From: an uncultured Actinomycetes bacterium
GTDB taxonomy: Bacteria; Actinomycetota; Acidimicrobiia; Acidimicrobiales; RAAP-2
Reading direction: 5' to 3'
DNA length: 64,000 nt
NCBI GenBank assembly: GCA_903873775.1
Contig: CAIQPR010000053.1
Span: forward strand, 1 to 64,000
The position numbers were made by a program, and so were the translations under genes. Shown piece after piece: positions 51,444 through 61,212 of the stretch; position 1 is the stretch's first letter; each line of letters opens with the position of its first letter. The notes beneath the pieces are model-generated. The model was not told the DNA's origin. It did no database searches and worked only from the letters and a program-made list of their open reading frames with translations.

Positions 51444-52112
51444 TTACTGCGCGACGAGGACCACGGTGCGCGCGACCATGTCGTGGAGCGTTTGCTTGCG
51501 TTGCGTCCACAGCGGGCTGAGGTAATCCGCGGCCAAATACACGAAGAGCAGTCCGAATCCCGCCACGGCGTCGTAGTACTCGCCACGCACGGTGGTGGGC
51601 CACTTCGACAACGGTGGTGCCGTCCCGTTCGTTGACGCGGCCTTGAGATAGGACTGCACATCGAGAAATTTGGACCCGACGAGCGCGACCACGAGCAGCA
51701 TTGGGATACCGACGAAGGCCCACCGCAGCAGTGCGGCGGTGACTTGAACGGGATGTCCGTCATCGGCGCGAACAACTCGGGTGCCGCTCAACATGTTGCC
51801 GACTGTTTGTCCACGCGCTGACGTGATGAGGAGAATCTGATAGCCGCCGCCGATGAGTGACGACAACATCAGCGAAATGGTGGTGTTGGTCACGTACGCA
51901 CTCAACACAAAGGTCGGGATCAGGAGTACGAGATTGTCGATGACGGTGGCGCTCACTCGCCGCCACCACGTGGCCAGAGGGACGCGCATGACGGGATCGA
52001 CGCCTCCCCGCCCTCGGGAACGCGGCGGGGTGGCGAAAAGTCCTAGCGGTGCACCGCACGACGTGCAGACGGCGGCGTCGCCGACGTCGTGTCCACAGTG
52101 CCAACAGTTCAC
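51444..52112 (-). CDS. RDD-family membrane protein with N-terminal zinc ribbon
   Basis: A 222-residue protein starting with a zinc-ribbon (NCWHCGHD and VCTSCGAPLG, two CxxC pairs), then an RDD domain with three hydrophobic helices (about 55-80, 82-100 and 125-145). The Arg and Asp residues that name the family are in WWRRVSATVIDNLVL and the later segment HDMVARTVVL. RDD proteins are membrane proteins of largely unknown function, some linked to ion exchange. GTG start with GGAGA upstream. Confidence 0.87.
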   Translation of the reverse strand: MNCWHCGHDVGDAAVCTSCGAPLGLFATPPRSRGRGGVDPVMRVPLATWWRRVSATVIDNLVLLIPTFVLSAYVTNTTISLMLSSLIGGGYQILLITSARGQTVGNMLSGTRVVRADDGHPVQVTAALLRWAFVGIPMLLVVALVGSKFLDVQSYLKAASTNGTAPPLSKWPTTVRGEYYDAVAGFGLLFVYLAADYLSPLWTQRKQTLHDMVARTVVLVAQ

Positions 52113-52187
52113 GTCATGTCTCCTCTACGCCGAAGGAAGGTCTCGGGATCGTCGCACCAATCTCTCACGTCGGTGTGCGACGTTCTG

Positions 52188-53255
52188 TCACCTGGACCCA
52201 CACCTGTCGGCGTAGAGCTGCTCGTAGGCGGTGAGGACGACGGGAAGCTCGTGGAGAGCCAGAATCTCACGCGTGGTATCTACGTTCGTGGGACGGGACG
52301 TGGGATCTTTGCACCACTCGACGATCGTGTCGGCGAGGCCCGCCGCACCGCTCACGCGACGTCCGTTGACACCGTCGAGAACAAGATCTTCGACGCCGCT
52401 CTCGGTGGAGGTGACGACACTCAATCCGGCCGCGAGGGCTTCGAGAACAACGAGAGGCTGACCTTCCCAGCGAGAGGGCAGGATAAAGAAATCACAGCCG
52501 CCGAACCAGTGACTGGCGTCGGCCACGTACGGGCGGTAGTCGAGCAATGGTCGGTCTCCGGGTACGCGAGCGGCCGCGCATATCTCCGCGACCAACGGGC
52601 CGTCGCCGAAGCAGAGAACGTCGGGGGCGCGGTCACCAAGTTCGTGGCGAACGGCGCGCAGCGCCGAGAGAAGCAGGTGGTGGTTCTTCTGTTCAGAAAA
52701 GCGTGCGGGCAAAATAGCAATGGGGCGGGTGCCGTCGAGCTCGAATCGGCGACAGAGCTCGTCGCGCGTGCTCCACGTCGCCGGAGTAGCCACCGCATTA
52801 TTGATGACGTGGGCGGTCACCCCGTGGCGCGCCATGACGCGACGTGGACCTTCGCCGCACGCCACAGCGAAGACGCCACTGAGGCGCACGGCCTCCAGTG
52901 TGCGCCGCGCGCGATCGGGGTCGATGCCGTGGCAGGACACAATCGGGTGCGGCGCACGGGCGAGGCGTAACAGGGGGGCCAGGCGAAGGCCGTGGCCGTG
53001 GGTGACGTCGGGACGCACGACGCGCAGTACGCGGCGTAATTCGCGCAAAAAGCGCCACGGCCGCCGAGGGGAGAAGGCCGGAAGTTGGACGAGCATCGTT
53101 CCCGGGACGGGAGCAAAGTCGCCGGGGCCTACGGCGATGGTCACTTCGTGACCGCGCTCGGCGAGTCCTCCGGCGATCAGTCGAACCTGCGACTGCATCC
53201 CGCCACGGCCACCATTGGCGAGGACGAAGAGGAGGCGCCGGTGCGGGTCGGACAT
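52188..53255 (-). CDS. GT-B glycosyltransferase, group 1 (GT4)
   Basis: A 355-residue GT-B enzyme. The N-terminal half has [20 protein letters not shown] and [17 protein letters not shown]; the C-terminal half has [20 protein letters not shown] and the EX7E-type donor motif [20 protein letters not shown]. It transfers a sugar from a nucleotide donor to a glycan or lipid carrier at the inner face of the membrane. The ATG at 53255 is chosen over upstream codons by family length. It stands alone, divergent from the mutase gene. Confidence 0.9.
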   Translation of the reverse strand: MSDPHRRLLFVLANGGRGGMQSQVRLIAGGLAERGHEVTIAVGPGDFAPVPGTMLVQLPAFSPRRPWRFLRELRRVLRVVRPDVTHGHGLRLAPLLRLARAPHPIVSCHGIDPDRARRTLEAVRLSGVFAVACGEGPRRVMARHGVTAHVINNAVATPATWSTRDELCRRFELDGTRPIAILPARFSEQKNHHLLLSALRAVRHELGDRAPDVLCFGDGPLVAEICAAARVPGDRPLLDYRPYVADASHWFGGCDFFILPSRWEGQPLVVLEALAAGLSVVTSTESGVEDLVLDGVNGRRVSGAAGLADTIVEWCKDPTSRPTNVDTTREILALHELPVVLTAYEQLYADRCGSR

Positions 53256-53313
53256 GGTGCCATGGTGCCACGTTTGGTGCCCATCTGGGGCAAAACGCCT
53301 ATCCTTTCGAGGC

Positions 53314-54897
53314 GTGAGTAACTCTGAGGAACGCGCCACGGACTCCGGCATTGTGATCAAGCCGGTCTACGACTCTTCCGACTTGTCGGACTTCGATCCG
53401 ACGGGACAATTGGGGGCGCCGGGGGAGTATCCCTACACCCGCGGCGTGCACCCGACGATGTATCGCGGACGCCTGTGGACCATGCGGCAGTACGCCGGTT
53501 TTGGCACCGCCGAGGCCACGAACGAGCGATTCAAGTTTCTGTTGAACGCGGGCCAGACGGGTCTCAGTTGCGCCTTCGACCTGCCGACGCAGATGGGGTA
53601 TGACGCCGACCACGCGCGGGCCGAAGGCGAAGTGGGCAAAGTGGGTGTGGCGATTTCGTCCCTCGACGACATGCGTCTTCTCCTGAACGAGTTGCCCCTG
53701 GACACGGTGACGACCTCCATGACCATCAACGCCACGGCCTCCACGCTCCTGCTGTTGTACCAGTTGGTCGGAGAAGAACAAGGCGTGCGGGGCGACCAGT
53801 TGCGCGGCACTATCCAAAACGACATTCTCAAGGAGTACGTGGCGCGTGGGACCTACATCTACCCGCCTCGCCCCTCGATGCGCTTGATTGTCGACACGTT
53901 CGCGTACTGCGCGAAGGAGATGCCGAACTGGAACACGATTTCGATCTCCGGCTACCACATTCGCGAGGCCGGGTCGACGGCCGTCCAAGAGATTGCGTTC
54001 ACGTTGGCCAATGGCGTCGCGTATGTTGAAGCCGCGCTCGCCGCGGGGCTCTCACTCGACCAATTCGCCCCCCGCTTGAGCTTCTTCTTCAACGCGCACA
54101 ACAACCTGTTTGAAGAAGTGGCGAAGTATCGCGCGGCTCGCCGCCTATGGGCGTCGATCATGCGGGACCGATTTGGCGCCACGGACGAACGCAGCATGAT
54201 GCTGCGTTTCCACACGCAAACTGGCGGTTCGACGTTGACGGCGCAACAGCCCGTCAACAACGTTGTGCGCGTGACGGTCCAGGCGCTCGCCGCCGCTCTC
54301 GGTGGCACACAGTCGTTGCACACGAATGGATTCGACGAAGCTCTCGGTCTTCCCACCGAGCAGGCCGCCAAGCTGGCCCTGCGCACGCAACAAATTGTGG
54401 GCTACGAATCCGGGGTCGCGGACACGGTCGATCCCTTGGCCGGTTCCTACTTCGTGGAATCTCTGACCGACGAGGTCGAGGCCAAGGCGCGCGAGTACAT
54501 CGCCGCGATCGATGCCCAGGGTGGAGCCGTCGCGGCCATTGAGGCGCGCTACATGCAGGACGAGATCGAGTCCGCGGCCTACGAGTTCGCGCGCGCGGTT
54601 GACCGTGGCGACAAGATTGTGGTCGGCGTCAATCGCTTCACGGAAACCGAGTCGACGAAAACTGACGTCTTCCCGGTGGACGTCGAGCAACAGCGCGCAC
54701 AGGTGGCACGCGTCAAGGACCTGAAGGTCCGACGAGATCAGTCGGCGGTGACGGCCGCCCTCGAGGACCTGGCGACCGCGGCGCGGGGAACGTCCAATGT
54801 CCTCTATCCCATGAAAGTGGCGCTCAAGAACATGGCGACACTCGGAGAAGTGGCCGACGTCTTGCGGGCGGAGTTCGGCGTCTACCAGCCCAATTGA
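53314..54897 (+). CDS. Acyl-CoA mutase large subunit, probable methylmalonyl-CoA mutase
   Basis: A 527-residue substrate-binding TIM-barrel subunit of an adenosylcobalamin-dependent mutase. It contains [58 protein letters not shown] and [18 protein letters not shown]. Tyr50 in PTMY corresponds to the Tyr used by methylmalonyl-CoA mutase (Phe in isobutyryl-CoA mutase), favouring methylmalonyl-CoA. The cobalamin-binding C-domain is absent and must be a separate small subunit, not found here. GTG start 8 bases after TATCCT. Isobutyryl- or hydroxyisobutyryl-CoA mutase are the alternatives. Confidence 0.93.
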   Translation: MSNSEERATDSGIVIKPVYDSSDLSDFDPTGQLGAPGEYPYTRGVHPTMYRGRLWTMRQYAGFGTAEATNERFKFLLNAGQTGLSCAFDLPTQMGYDADHARAEGEVGKVGVAISSLDDMRLLLNELPLDTVTTSMTINATASTLLLLYQLVGEEQGVRGDQLRGTIQNDILKEYVARGTYIYPPRPSMRLIVDTFAYCAKEMPNWNTISISGYHIREAGSTAVQEIAFTLANGVAYVEAALAAGLSLDQFAPRLSFFFNAHNNLFEEVAKYRAARRLWASIMRDRFGATDERSMMLRFHTQTGGSTLTAQQPVNNVVRVTVQALAAALGGTQSLHTNGFDEALGLPTEQAAKLALRTQQIVGYESGVADTVDPLAGSYFVESLTDEVEAKAREYIAAIDAQGGAVAAIEARYMQDEIESAAYEFARAVDRGDKIVVGVNRFTETESTKTDVFPVDVEQQRAQVARVKDLKVRRDQSAVTAALEDLATAARGTSNVLYPMKVALKNMATLGEVADVLRAEFGVYQPN

Positions 54898-54903
54898 TGC
54901 GCT

Positions 54904-54915
54904 GCGCCTAGGCGC
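54904..54915. terminator. 12-base palindrome between convergent genes
   Basis: GCGCCTAGGCGC is a perfect palindrome spanning the stop codon of the minus-strand ABM gene, 7 bases after the mutase stop. It is a weak terminator candidate. Confidence 0.25.
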
Positions 54916-55207
54916 GCGCGATGGGGGCGTCGAAGTGCGTCACCGTGGGCGTTTCCACGTAGAAATGATGGGTTAGCGCCCGCCATTGTTCAAAAGCTGG
55001 TGAGGTGCGGAACCCTTCCATGTGCGCTGCCACGCTCTCCCACTGCACGAGCAAGATGAAACGTTGAGGATTCTCAACTTGGCGTCGCACCTCAGCGCCG
55101 TGGCATCCCGGGGCACTCTCGATAATCGGTAGGGCCTCGCGCATGGCCGCCATGAAGTCCTCTTCGCGACCGGCCTCGACGAGCAGCCACGCGTGTTCAA
55201 TGATCAC
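54908..55207 (-). CDS. Antibiotic biosynthesis monooxygenase (ABM) domain protein
   Basis: A 99-residue ABM/dimeric alpha-beta barrel protein: [40 protein letters not shown] and LLVQWESVAAHMEGFRTSP match the family. Members range from quinol monooxygenases to heme-degrading enzymes and non-catalytic binders. It overlaps the M20 gene by 4 bases (ATGA) and is the last gene of the carboxylase operon. Confidence 0.87.
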   Translation of the reverse strand: MIIEHAWLLVEAGREEDFMAAMREALPIIESAPGCHGAEVRRQVENPQRFILLVQWESVAAHMEGFRTSPAFEQWRALTHHFYVETPTVTHFDAPIARA

Positions 55208-56364
55208 GCCCGCGCCTCCATAAGTCGTTGCCGCAAGGGCTCATCTAGTGCTGCGTCGATCGCCGTGCGCGCGAGTGCGCGGGCCCCGTCGACAATGGCG
55301 ACATCGGCCGACGGCGTCACGCACGCCGCGGTGAACTCGGGCTGGTGGTTGACGGCGCCGTTCGTCTCGATGCGCAGGAGCGGGTGAATGGAGGGCACCA
55401 CCAACGAGACATTGGCCATATCGGTCGAGATGGTGGGCAGCGGCGCGCCGGCGTCATCGAGGTCAAAGGAGCGACCCAATGCTTCGGCTTCGCGACGGTA
55501 GTGGGCGAGAAGACCCGTGTCGGACACCATGTGGGAGAACTGGTGACCGAGTTCTTCGATCCGCACGTCGCAACCCGTCGCCAGTGCGGCCGCGTCAAAA
55601 CACTTGTTGACCCGTACGCGCAAGGCGGCGAGGCGCTCGGAGGTCACGGACCGGCACATGAACCGCACGACGGTCGAGGCGGGAATGATGTTCGCCGCGG
55701 AGCCGCCTTCGGCGAGGATGCCGTGGAATTGGTCTCCGGGCGGCAGCTGCTGGCGGAGAAGGGCCAGCGCCACGTTGGCGATGGTGAAGGCGTCGAGGGC
55801 GTTGCGCCCCTCCCACGGAGCGGCCGACGCGTGGGCGTCTTTGCCGGTGAAGATCACGTCGAAGTGATCGACCGCGAGGCACGCGGCCTCGAGGCGTTCG
55901 GTCGGCCAGGGGTGGATCATCATCGCCGCGTGCACGTCATCGAAATAGCCGGCGTTGATGAGATCAATCTTGCCGCCACCACCTTCTTCCGACGGCGTGC
56001 CGAGCAGGACCACCCGGGCGTCGATCTCGTTCGCCACTGCGGCGAGCCCGATGGCGGCACCGACGGATGAGGCCGCGATGATGTTGTGGCCACACGCGTG
56101 GCCGACGTCGGGCAGGGCATCAAATTCCGCGCAGAACGCAATGGTGAAACGTCCCGAGCCCGCGGTCGCGCGGAACGCCGTCGCGAGTCCGGCCGCCTCA
56201 CGTTCGACGGTGAAACCCGCGTTTTCTGCCGCATCCGCCGTCGCGGCAGAGGAGATGAACTCTTCGTAGCCCAACTCCGGATTCGCGTGAATCGTGCGAC
56301 TCAGTGCCAACAGCGCGTCGCGCGAGGCGTCAATCGCGGCGTCGGCGCGCTCGTGGGCACTCAC
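55204..56364 (-). CDS. M20-family amidohydrolase/peptidase
   Basis: A 386-residue metal-dependent M20D amidohydrolase, similar to AbgB and indole-acetyl-amino-acid hydrolases. Metal and active-site motifs are [29 protein letters not shown] and MIHPWPTE, with the dimerisation-domain [15 protein letters not shown]. It would cleave an N-acyl amino acid or similar amide. The GTG overlaps the carboxylase stop by 4 bases (GTGA), so it is translationally coupled to it. The metabolic link to the carboxylase is unclear. Confidence 0.88.
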   Translation of the reverse strand: MSAHERADAAIDASRDALLALSRTIHANPELGYEEFISSAATADAAENAGFTVEREAAGLATAFRATAGSGRFTIAFCAEFDALPDVGHACGHNIIAASSVGAAIGLAAVANEIDARVVLLGTPSEEGGGGKIDLINAGYFDDVHAAMMIHPWPTERLEAACLAVDHFDVIFTGKDAHASAAPWEGRNALDAFTIANVALALLRQQLPPGDQFHGILAEGGSAANIIPASTVVRFMCRSVTSERLAALRVRVNKCFDAAALATGCDVRIEELGHQFSHMVSDTGLLAHYRREAEALGRSFDLDDAGAPLPTISTDMANVSLVVPSIHPLLRIETNGAVNHQPEFTAACVTPSADVAIVDGARALARTAIDAALDEPLRQRLMEARA

Positions 56365-58115
56365 TCGATGACCACAACGATGTCGCCGGCGCTCACCGAG
56401 TCGCCGGGGGCGACCTTCACGTCGGTCACCGTGCCCGTCTTGTCCGCGTTGACGGAATTCTCCATCTTCATCGCCTCGAGGATGACGACCGCCGTCCCCG
56501 CTTCCACGGTGTCGCCCACGCTGACCATGACCTTGACAATGGTTCCCTGCATCGGGACGGTCACGGAACCGGATCCAGTGGCCGCCGCACCACTTTGTGA
56601 TCCCCGCTTGGCGGCCTTTTTCGGAGCCCCGCTGGCGGCTGCCGCGACTGCTGATCCCTCGGGCAGGTACAACGTGACGTTGACGCGGCGACCATTGACT
56701 TCGGCGGTGACGTCGCGGCGCACGCGCTCGTCGTCCGTGACCGCACCCGCGGTGGCGCTGACGCTCAAGGCGGAGAGGTCGAGGCGTTCTTCGACCCACT
56801 TGGTGGAATGGGTGCCATTGACAAAATCTTCGGACGTCAAGATCGCCACGTCCGCCGGCAGCGTCGTGGCGACACCTTCGATGACCGTTTCTTCGATCGC
56901 GCGCAGCATGCGACGACGCGCCTTCTCGCGCGTGTCACCCCAGACCACCAACTTGGCAATCAGGTTGTCGTAGTACTGCGACACGGTGTCGCCGGCGGCG
57001 TAGCCCGCGTCCAAACGCACGCCCGGACCAGACGGTTGGTCAAAGCGGGTGATCGCGCCGGGTGACGGCGTAAAGCGACCGCCCGAGGGGTCTTCGGCGT
57101 TGATGCGCACTTCGATTGCGTGGCCGTTGTGGGCGATGGTGTCTTGTGTCAGCGTGAGTTCTTCGCCCGCCGCAATACGCAGCTGCCATTCCACGAGGTC
57201 GAGGCCGGTGACGTATTCCGTCACCGGGTGTTCGACCTGCAAACGAGTATTCATCTCGAGGAAGTAGAACTCGCCATCCTGGTAGAGAAATTCCACCGTT
57301 CCGGCGTTCACATAGCCGCAGGCGCGTGAGACCTTGACGGCAGCCTCACCCATGGCGCGGCGAATGTCGTCCGGAAAATTCGCCGCGGGGGACTCTTCAA
57401 TCAGCTTCTGGTGCCGGCGCTGGGCGGAGCAGTCGCGCTCGCCGAGCCACAGCGTGTTGCCGTGGGTGTCCGCGAGGATTTGCATTTCGATGTGGCGCGG
57501 CCAGGTGAGGTAGCGCTCGACGTAGCACTCGGAGCGACCGAAGTAGCTCAGGGCCTCGCGCTGCGCGCTCTCGAGAAGCTCCGCGGCCTCGTCGGGGCCG
57601 TTCACGACCTTCATGCCACGACCGCCGCCACCATAGGCAGCCTTAATCGCGAGCGGCCAGCCCACTTCTTCACCGAAGGCGACGATCTCGTCGGCGCTCT
57701 CAAGGGTCTGACTACGCCCGGGCACGCCCGAGACGCCCGCGGCTTCCGCGGCCAGGCGCGAGGAGATCTTGTCACCCATGACTTCAATTGCTTCGGGCGG
57801 CGGTCCAATGAAAGTGACCCCGCGTGACGTAATCGCTCGTGCGAAGTCGGTGTTCTCGGAGAAAAAGCCGTAACCCGGGTGGACGGCGTCCGCGCCCGAT
57901 CGTTCAATGACATCGAGGATGGCATCAGTATTGAGGTAGCTCTCGGCGGCTGTCTGACCGCCCAAGGCGTAGGCCTCGTCCGCTAGGCGAACGTGCAGCG
58001 CGTCGCGGTCCAGCTCGGAGTAGACGGCCACGGTGGCAATACCCATTTCCCGGCACGTGCGGATGACGCGGACGGCGATCTCGCCCCGGTTCGCAATAAG
58101 GACTTTCTTCAGCAC
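56361..58115 (-). CDS. Acetyl/propionyl-CoA carboxylase alpha subunit (biotin carboxylase-BCCP)
   Basis: A 584-residue protein joining biotin carboxylase (1-445; [21 protein letters not shown]-grasp [25 protein letters not shown]) to a C-terminal biotinyl domain (about 515-584) with biotin on Lys550 in EAMKMEN. It carboxylates biotin with bicarbonate and ATP and passes CO2 to a separate beta subunit, not in the window. The layout is that of actinobacterial AccA-type subunits serving acetyl- and propionyl-CoA carboxylases. GGCGGAGGA precedes the GTG start. It is divergent from birA, its modifying enzyme. Confidence 0.96.
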   Translation of the reverse strand: MLKKVLIANRGEIAVRVIRTCREMGIATVAVYSELDRDALHVRLADEAYALGGQTAAESYLNTDAILDVIERSGADAVHPGYGFFSENTDFARAITSRGVTFIGPPPEAIEVMGDKISSRLAAEAAGVSGVPGRSQTLESADEIVAFGEEVGWPLAIKAAYGGGGRGMKVVNGPDEAAELLESAQREALSYFGRSECYVERYLTWPRHIEMQILADTHGNTLWLGERDCSAQRRHQKLIEESPAANFPDDIRRAMGEAAVKVSRACGYVNAGTVEFLYQDGEFYFLEMNTRLQVEHPVTEYVTGLDLVEWQLRIAAGEELTLTQDTIAHNGHAIEVRINAEDPSGGRFTPSPGAITRFDQPSGPGVRLDAGYAAGDTVSQYYDNLIAKLVVWGDTREKARRRMLRAIEETVIEGVATTLPADVAILTSEDFVNGTHSTKWVEERLDLSALSVSATAGAVTDDERVRRDVTAEVNGRRVNVTLYLPEGSAVAAAASGAPKKAAKRGSQSGAAATGSGSVTVPMQGTIVKVMVSVGDTVEAGTAVVILEAMKMENSVNADKTGTVTDVKVAPGDSVSAGDIVVVIE

Positions 58116-58165
58116 GATTCCTCCGCCTTCGATGACCTTCTTTTCTACCACCGTCGTCAGAACTC

Positions 58166-58171
58166 TAAGGT
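58166..58171 (+). promoter_or_regulatory. Leaderless -10 box (birA)
   Basis: TAAGGT, 7 bases before the GTG at 58179. Confidence 0.55.
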
Positions 58172-58178
58172 TTAGCCC

Positions 58179-58943
58179 GTGGAACCCATTCGCTGGCAGG
58201 TTCAAGAATTCGAGAGTCTCGACTCCACGAACACGTGGCTCGTCGATCAAGCACGGGCGGGTGCCGCCGAGGGATTGGTAGCGAGGGCCGATTTCCAGAC
58301 ATCCGGCCGAGGCCGTCTGGATCGTCGCTGGGAGGCGCCCGCGCGCTCCGCGCTGCTCACCTCCATTCTGTTGCGTCCCACTCTTGATGAATCTGATCGT
58401 TTTCTCGTGACCGCCATCGTGGCCTTGAGTGCGCGCGCGGCTCTGGTCCGCCTGTGCGGCGTGCGTCCTGACGTCAAGTGGCCCAATGACTTGATCGTGC
58501 GCGAGCAAAAACTGGGCGGCATTCTGGCGGAGTTCGTGCCGGCGACCTCCGGACCTCCCGCCGTCGTTGTTGGCATCGGACTGAATCTCTCGAGTCATCC
58601 GGCTCAGGTGGCATCAACTGACATCGTAGAGATTTCGGGACTGCGCCTCGACCCCGTGACGGTCCTTGACATCTTGTTGGAGGAACTCGAGATTCGGCGC
58701 GCTCTATTGGACTCGTCGGAAGGTCGTTCGGAGATTCGACGCGAACTTCGGCGGTCACTGGTGACGCTGGGACGAGCTGTGCGCGTCGAGCGTGTCACCG
58801 ACGTCGTCGAAGGCGTCGCGGTTGACGTTGACGACGCGGGTCGCATTCTCTTGGAGAACGACGACGGCGTTGTCGCCATTCCCGTCGGTGACGTTGTGCA
58901 CCTGCGTACTCTGGCCCTGCACGCCGTCGAGGATGCCTCATGA
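58179..58943 (+). CDS. birA: Biotin-protein ligase
   Basis: A 254-residue biotin ligase attaching biotin to the carboxylase Lys. Motifs: [11 protein letters not shown], the biotinyl-AMP loop [29 protein letters not shown] and [10 protein letters not shown], with a C-terminal SH3-like domain. There is no N-terminal helix-turn-helix, so it is a non-regulatory (class I) ligase. It faces away from the carboxylase gene (63 bases between) and overlaps rfbD by 4 bases. Confidence 0.95.
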   Translation: MEPIRWQVQEFESLDSTNTWLVDQARAGAAEGLVARADFQTSGRGRLDRRWEAPARSALLTSILLRPTLDESDRFLVTAIVALSARAALVRLCGVRPDVKWPNDLIVREQKLGGILAEFVPATSGPPAVVVGIGLNLSSHPAQVASTDIVEISGLRLDPVTVLDILLEELEIRRALLDSSEGRSEIRRELRRSLVTLGRAVRVERVTDVVEGVAVDVDDAGRILLENDDGVVAIPVGDVVHLRTLALHAVEDAS

Positions 58944-59842
58944 GCACGCGCGTTCTCGTGACAGGCGCCGCCGGCCAAGTGGGCGTCGATCTCGTTGACG
59001 TGTTGAGCGGACGTGTTCCTCCCGGGGGCGATCCCTCCTGGCTGCCGGACGGACGAGTGGTGGCGTCGGACGAATTCGAAGTGGTCGGCGTCACGCACCA
59101 CGAGCTGGATATCGCCGATAGCACCGCCGTCGAGAAGGCGTTCGACATGGTGCGACCTGATGCGGTGGTCAACCTCGCCGCCTACACCGCAGTCGACCGT
59201 GCGGAGAGCGATCGCGAGACGTGCTTTGCCATCAACGATGAAGGAACGGGTCACCTGTCTCGCTCGGCCGAGCGCGTCGGCGCCCACTTCATCACCGTGT
59301 CCACGGACTACGTCTTCGACGGTCTCAAGGGTGCCGCCTACGAGGTGGACGATACGAAACATCCGCAAAGTGTGTACGGCGCATCGAAGGCGGCCGGGGA
59401 GGACCGGTGTCGCCCCGACGACACCATCGTGCGCACATCGTGGGTCATGGGGGTACGCGGGAGGAACATCGCGCACGTCGTCGCTGCGCGCGCGACCGCG
59501 GGTGAGACGTTGCGTTTCGTGAACGATCAACGAGGAACGGTGACCGCGGCCGCCGACCTCGCGCGCGCTCTCGCGACATTCGTCCGCGAACGTCCGGGCG
59601 GGATCTGGCACGTCGCCAATACTGGTGACGCCACGTGGTTCGAAGTGGCGTCCTTCGTTGCGGAAAAATCTTCCGGGCGTCGCGACGCGGTCGTTTCGAT
59701 TGCCACCTCGGAGCTGTCGCCGGCGCCGGCCGCCGTGCGTCCTCCGCGAAGCGACCTGTCGCTGCGAAAGTGGCTCGCGGCCGGCTACGGCGCCCCGCCG
59801 ACGTGGCAAGAGGCTCTCGAGAGGCTTCTGTCCAACGGCTAG
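58940..59842 (+). CDS. rfbD: dTDP-4-dehydrorhamnose reductase
   Basis: A 300-residue short-chain dehydrogenase of the RmlD type making dTDP-L-rhamnose with NADPH. Motifs: VLVTGAAGQVGVDL, VVNLAAYTAVDRAESD, TVSTDYVFDGLKGAAYEVDD and the YxxxK pair in VYGASKAAGEDR. It overlaps birA by 4 bases. With ugd and the GT2 gene behind it, it belongs to a surface-polysaccharide block. rmlA-C genes are not in the window. Confidence 0.93.
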   Translation: MSTRVLVTGAAGQVGVDLVDVLSGRVPPGGDPSWLPDGRVVASDEFEVVGVTHHELDIADSTAVEKAFDMVRPDAVVNLAAYTAVDRAESDRETCFAINDEGTGHLSRSAERVGAHFITVSTDYVFDGLKGAAYEVDDTKHPQSVYGASKAAGEDRCRPDDTIVRTSWVMGVRGRNIAHVVAARATAGETLRFVNDQRGTVTAAADLARALATFVRERPGGIWHVANTGDATWFEVASFVAEKSSGRRDAVVSIATSELSPAPAAVRPPRSDLSLRKWLAAGYGAPPTWQEALERLLSNG

Positions 59843-59853
59843 TTTTGGGGGTC

Positions 59854-61179
59854 ATGGCACGCCCCGGTGAACACGAAGGCGCAGTACAGACCCCGCGACG
59901 CGTCGCGGTGATTGGAGCCGGCTACGTCGGTATTCCGACCGCGGTGCTCCTCGCGCACTTCGGACACACGGTGGTGATCGCGGAGCGCGATGAATACCGC
60001 CGCTCGATGCTCCAAAAGGGCCTGTCGCCAATTCTGGAAGAAGACCTTGAAGGTCTTCTGGCGGCCTGTGTGTCGAGCGGGCGCTTGACCATCGTGGAAG
60101 ATGCCGCGATCGCCGTCAGCGACGCGGAATTCGTCTTCCTCTGTGTCAACACGCCCATGGGTATCGACGGGCACGCGGACCTCAGTTATGTCGATGCCGT
60201 GTGCACGCAGATTCACGCGGCCCTGCCGCACGGCGCAATCGTGATCAATAAGTCGACCGTGCCGGTCGGCACGAGTCGCCGCGTGGCGGATCTCTTGGGC
60301 CGTCCCGACGTACCCGTCGTGTCGAATCCCGAATTCCTCCGTGAAGGAACGGCCGTACGCGACTCCTTTGCGCCCGACCGCACCGTTGTGGGTGGTGACA
60401 ACCAGGAAGCTGCGGCGGCCGTGGGCAGTTTGTTCGCACTCACCGGGGCGCCGCTCGTGGTCACGGACGCACCCACCGCCGAATTGATCAAGTACGCGGC
60501 GAACACGTTCTTGACGACGAAGTTGTCGTTCATCAACGCCATGTCGCAACTTTGCGATGCGCTCGGCGCGAATGCCGTCGATCTCGTGAAGGGGATTGGC
60601 TACGACCCTCGTATCGGATTTTCGTTCTTGAATCCCGGTCCGGGTTGGGGAGGGCCTTGCCTGCCCAAGGACTCCCACGCGCTTCTCGCGATCGCGGGCA
60701 CCGTGGACGAAGAGATCCCCTTGATCGCGGCGGCGATCGAGACCAATGATCGACAGCAGCGCCACATCGTGTCGAGAATCCAGGAATTGGCCGGCGGATC
60801 ACTTTCCGGAGTGCGCGTCGGTGTGCTGGGCCTGACGTTTAAGGCCAACACCGGTGATCGTCGAGACTCGCCGGCTCTTGTCATTACCTCTCTCCTGCGT
60901 TCCGCGGGAGCAGAGGTGGTCGCCTACGACCCCACCGTGCCATCAAGTGAGACGTCTGACGATCTCGAGGGGCTCGTCATCGTGGAGACGGCGGAAGAGG
61001 CCGCGCGCGGGGCCAAGGTCCTCGTTCTTCTTACCGAATGGGCCGAGTTCACGACGTTGGACTTCGGTGCGTTGGGTGACGTCATGGAGCAACGTGCATT
61101 CTTTGACGGTCGCAACATTGTGAACCTCGATGAGGCGCGCGCCCATGGTTTCACGGCATGGGGTATTGGTCGCTCGTAA
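59854..61179 (+). CDS. ugd: UDP-glucose/nucleotide-sugar 6-dehydrogenase
   Basis: A 441-residue NAD-dependent enzyme oxidising a UDP-hexose twice to the uronic acid. NAD motif VAVIGAGYVGIPTAVLLA (17-34), VNTPMGIDGHADLSYVD, STVPVGTSRR, NPEFLREGTAVRDSF and the catalytic Cys269 in GWGGPCLPKDSHAL. UDP-glucose is most likely; UDP-N-acetylmannosamine dehydrogenase is a related alternative. The ATG at 59854 has GGGGG in front; a longer frame back to 59635 overlaps rfbD and is not used. Confidence 0.93.
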   Translation: MARPGEHEGAVQTPRRVAVIGAGYVGIPTAVLLAHFGHTVVIAERDEYRRSMLQKGLSPILEEDLEGLLAACVSSGRLTIVEDAAIAVSDAEFVFLCVNTPMGIDGHADLSYVDAVCTQIHAALPHGAIVINKSTVPVGTSRRVADLLGRPDVPVVSNPEFLREGTAVRDSFAPDRTVVGGDNQEAAAAVGSLFALTGAPLVVTDAPTAELIKYAANTFLTTKLSFINAMSQLCDALGANAVDLVKGIGYDPRIGFSFLNPGPGWGGPCLPKDSHALLAIAGTVDEEIPLIAAAIETNDRQQRHIVSRIQELAGGSLSGVRVGVLGLTFKANTGDRRDSPALVITSLLRSAGAEVVAYDPTVPSSETSDDLEGLVIVETAEEAARGAKVLVLLTEWAEFTTLDFGALGDVMEQRAFFDGRNIVNLDEARAHGFTAWGIGRS

Positions 61180-61212
61180 TTCGTTCGTCGCACGGCGTGC
61201 GAGACTGGGTCC

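Noticed and set aside
58604..59809. 401-codon minus-strand frame antisense to birA and rfbD
   Set aside because: It crosses two well-supported genes and has no recognisable domain.
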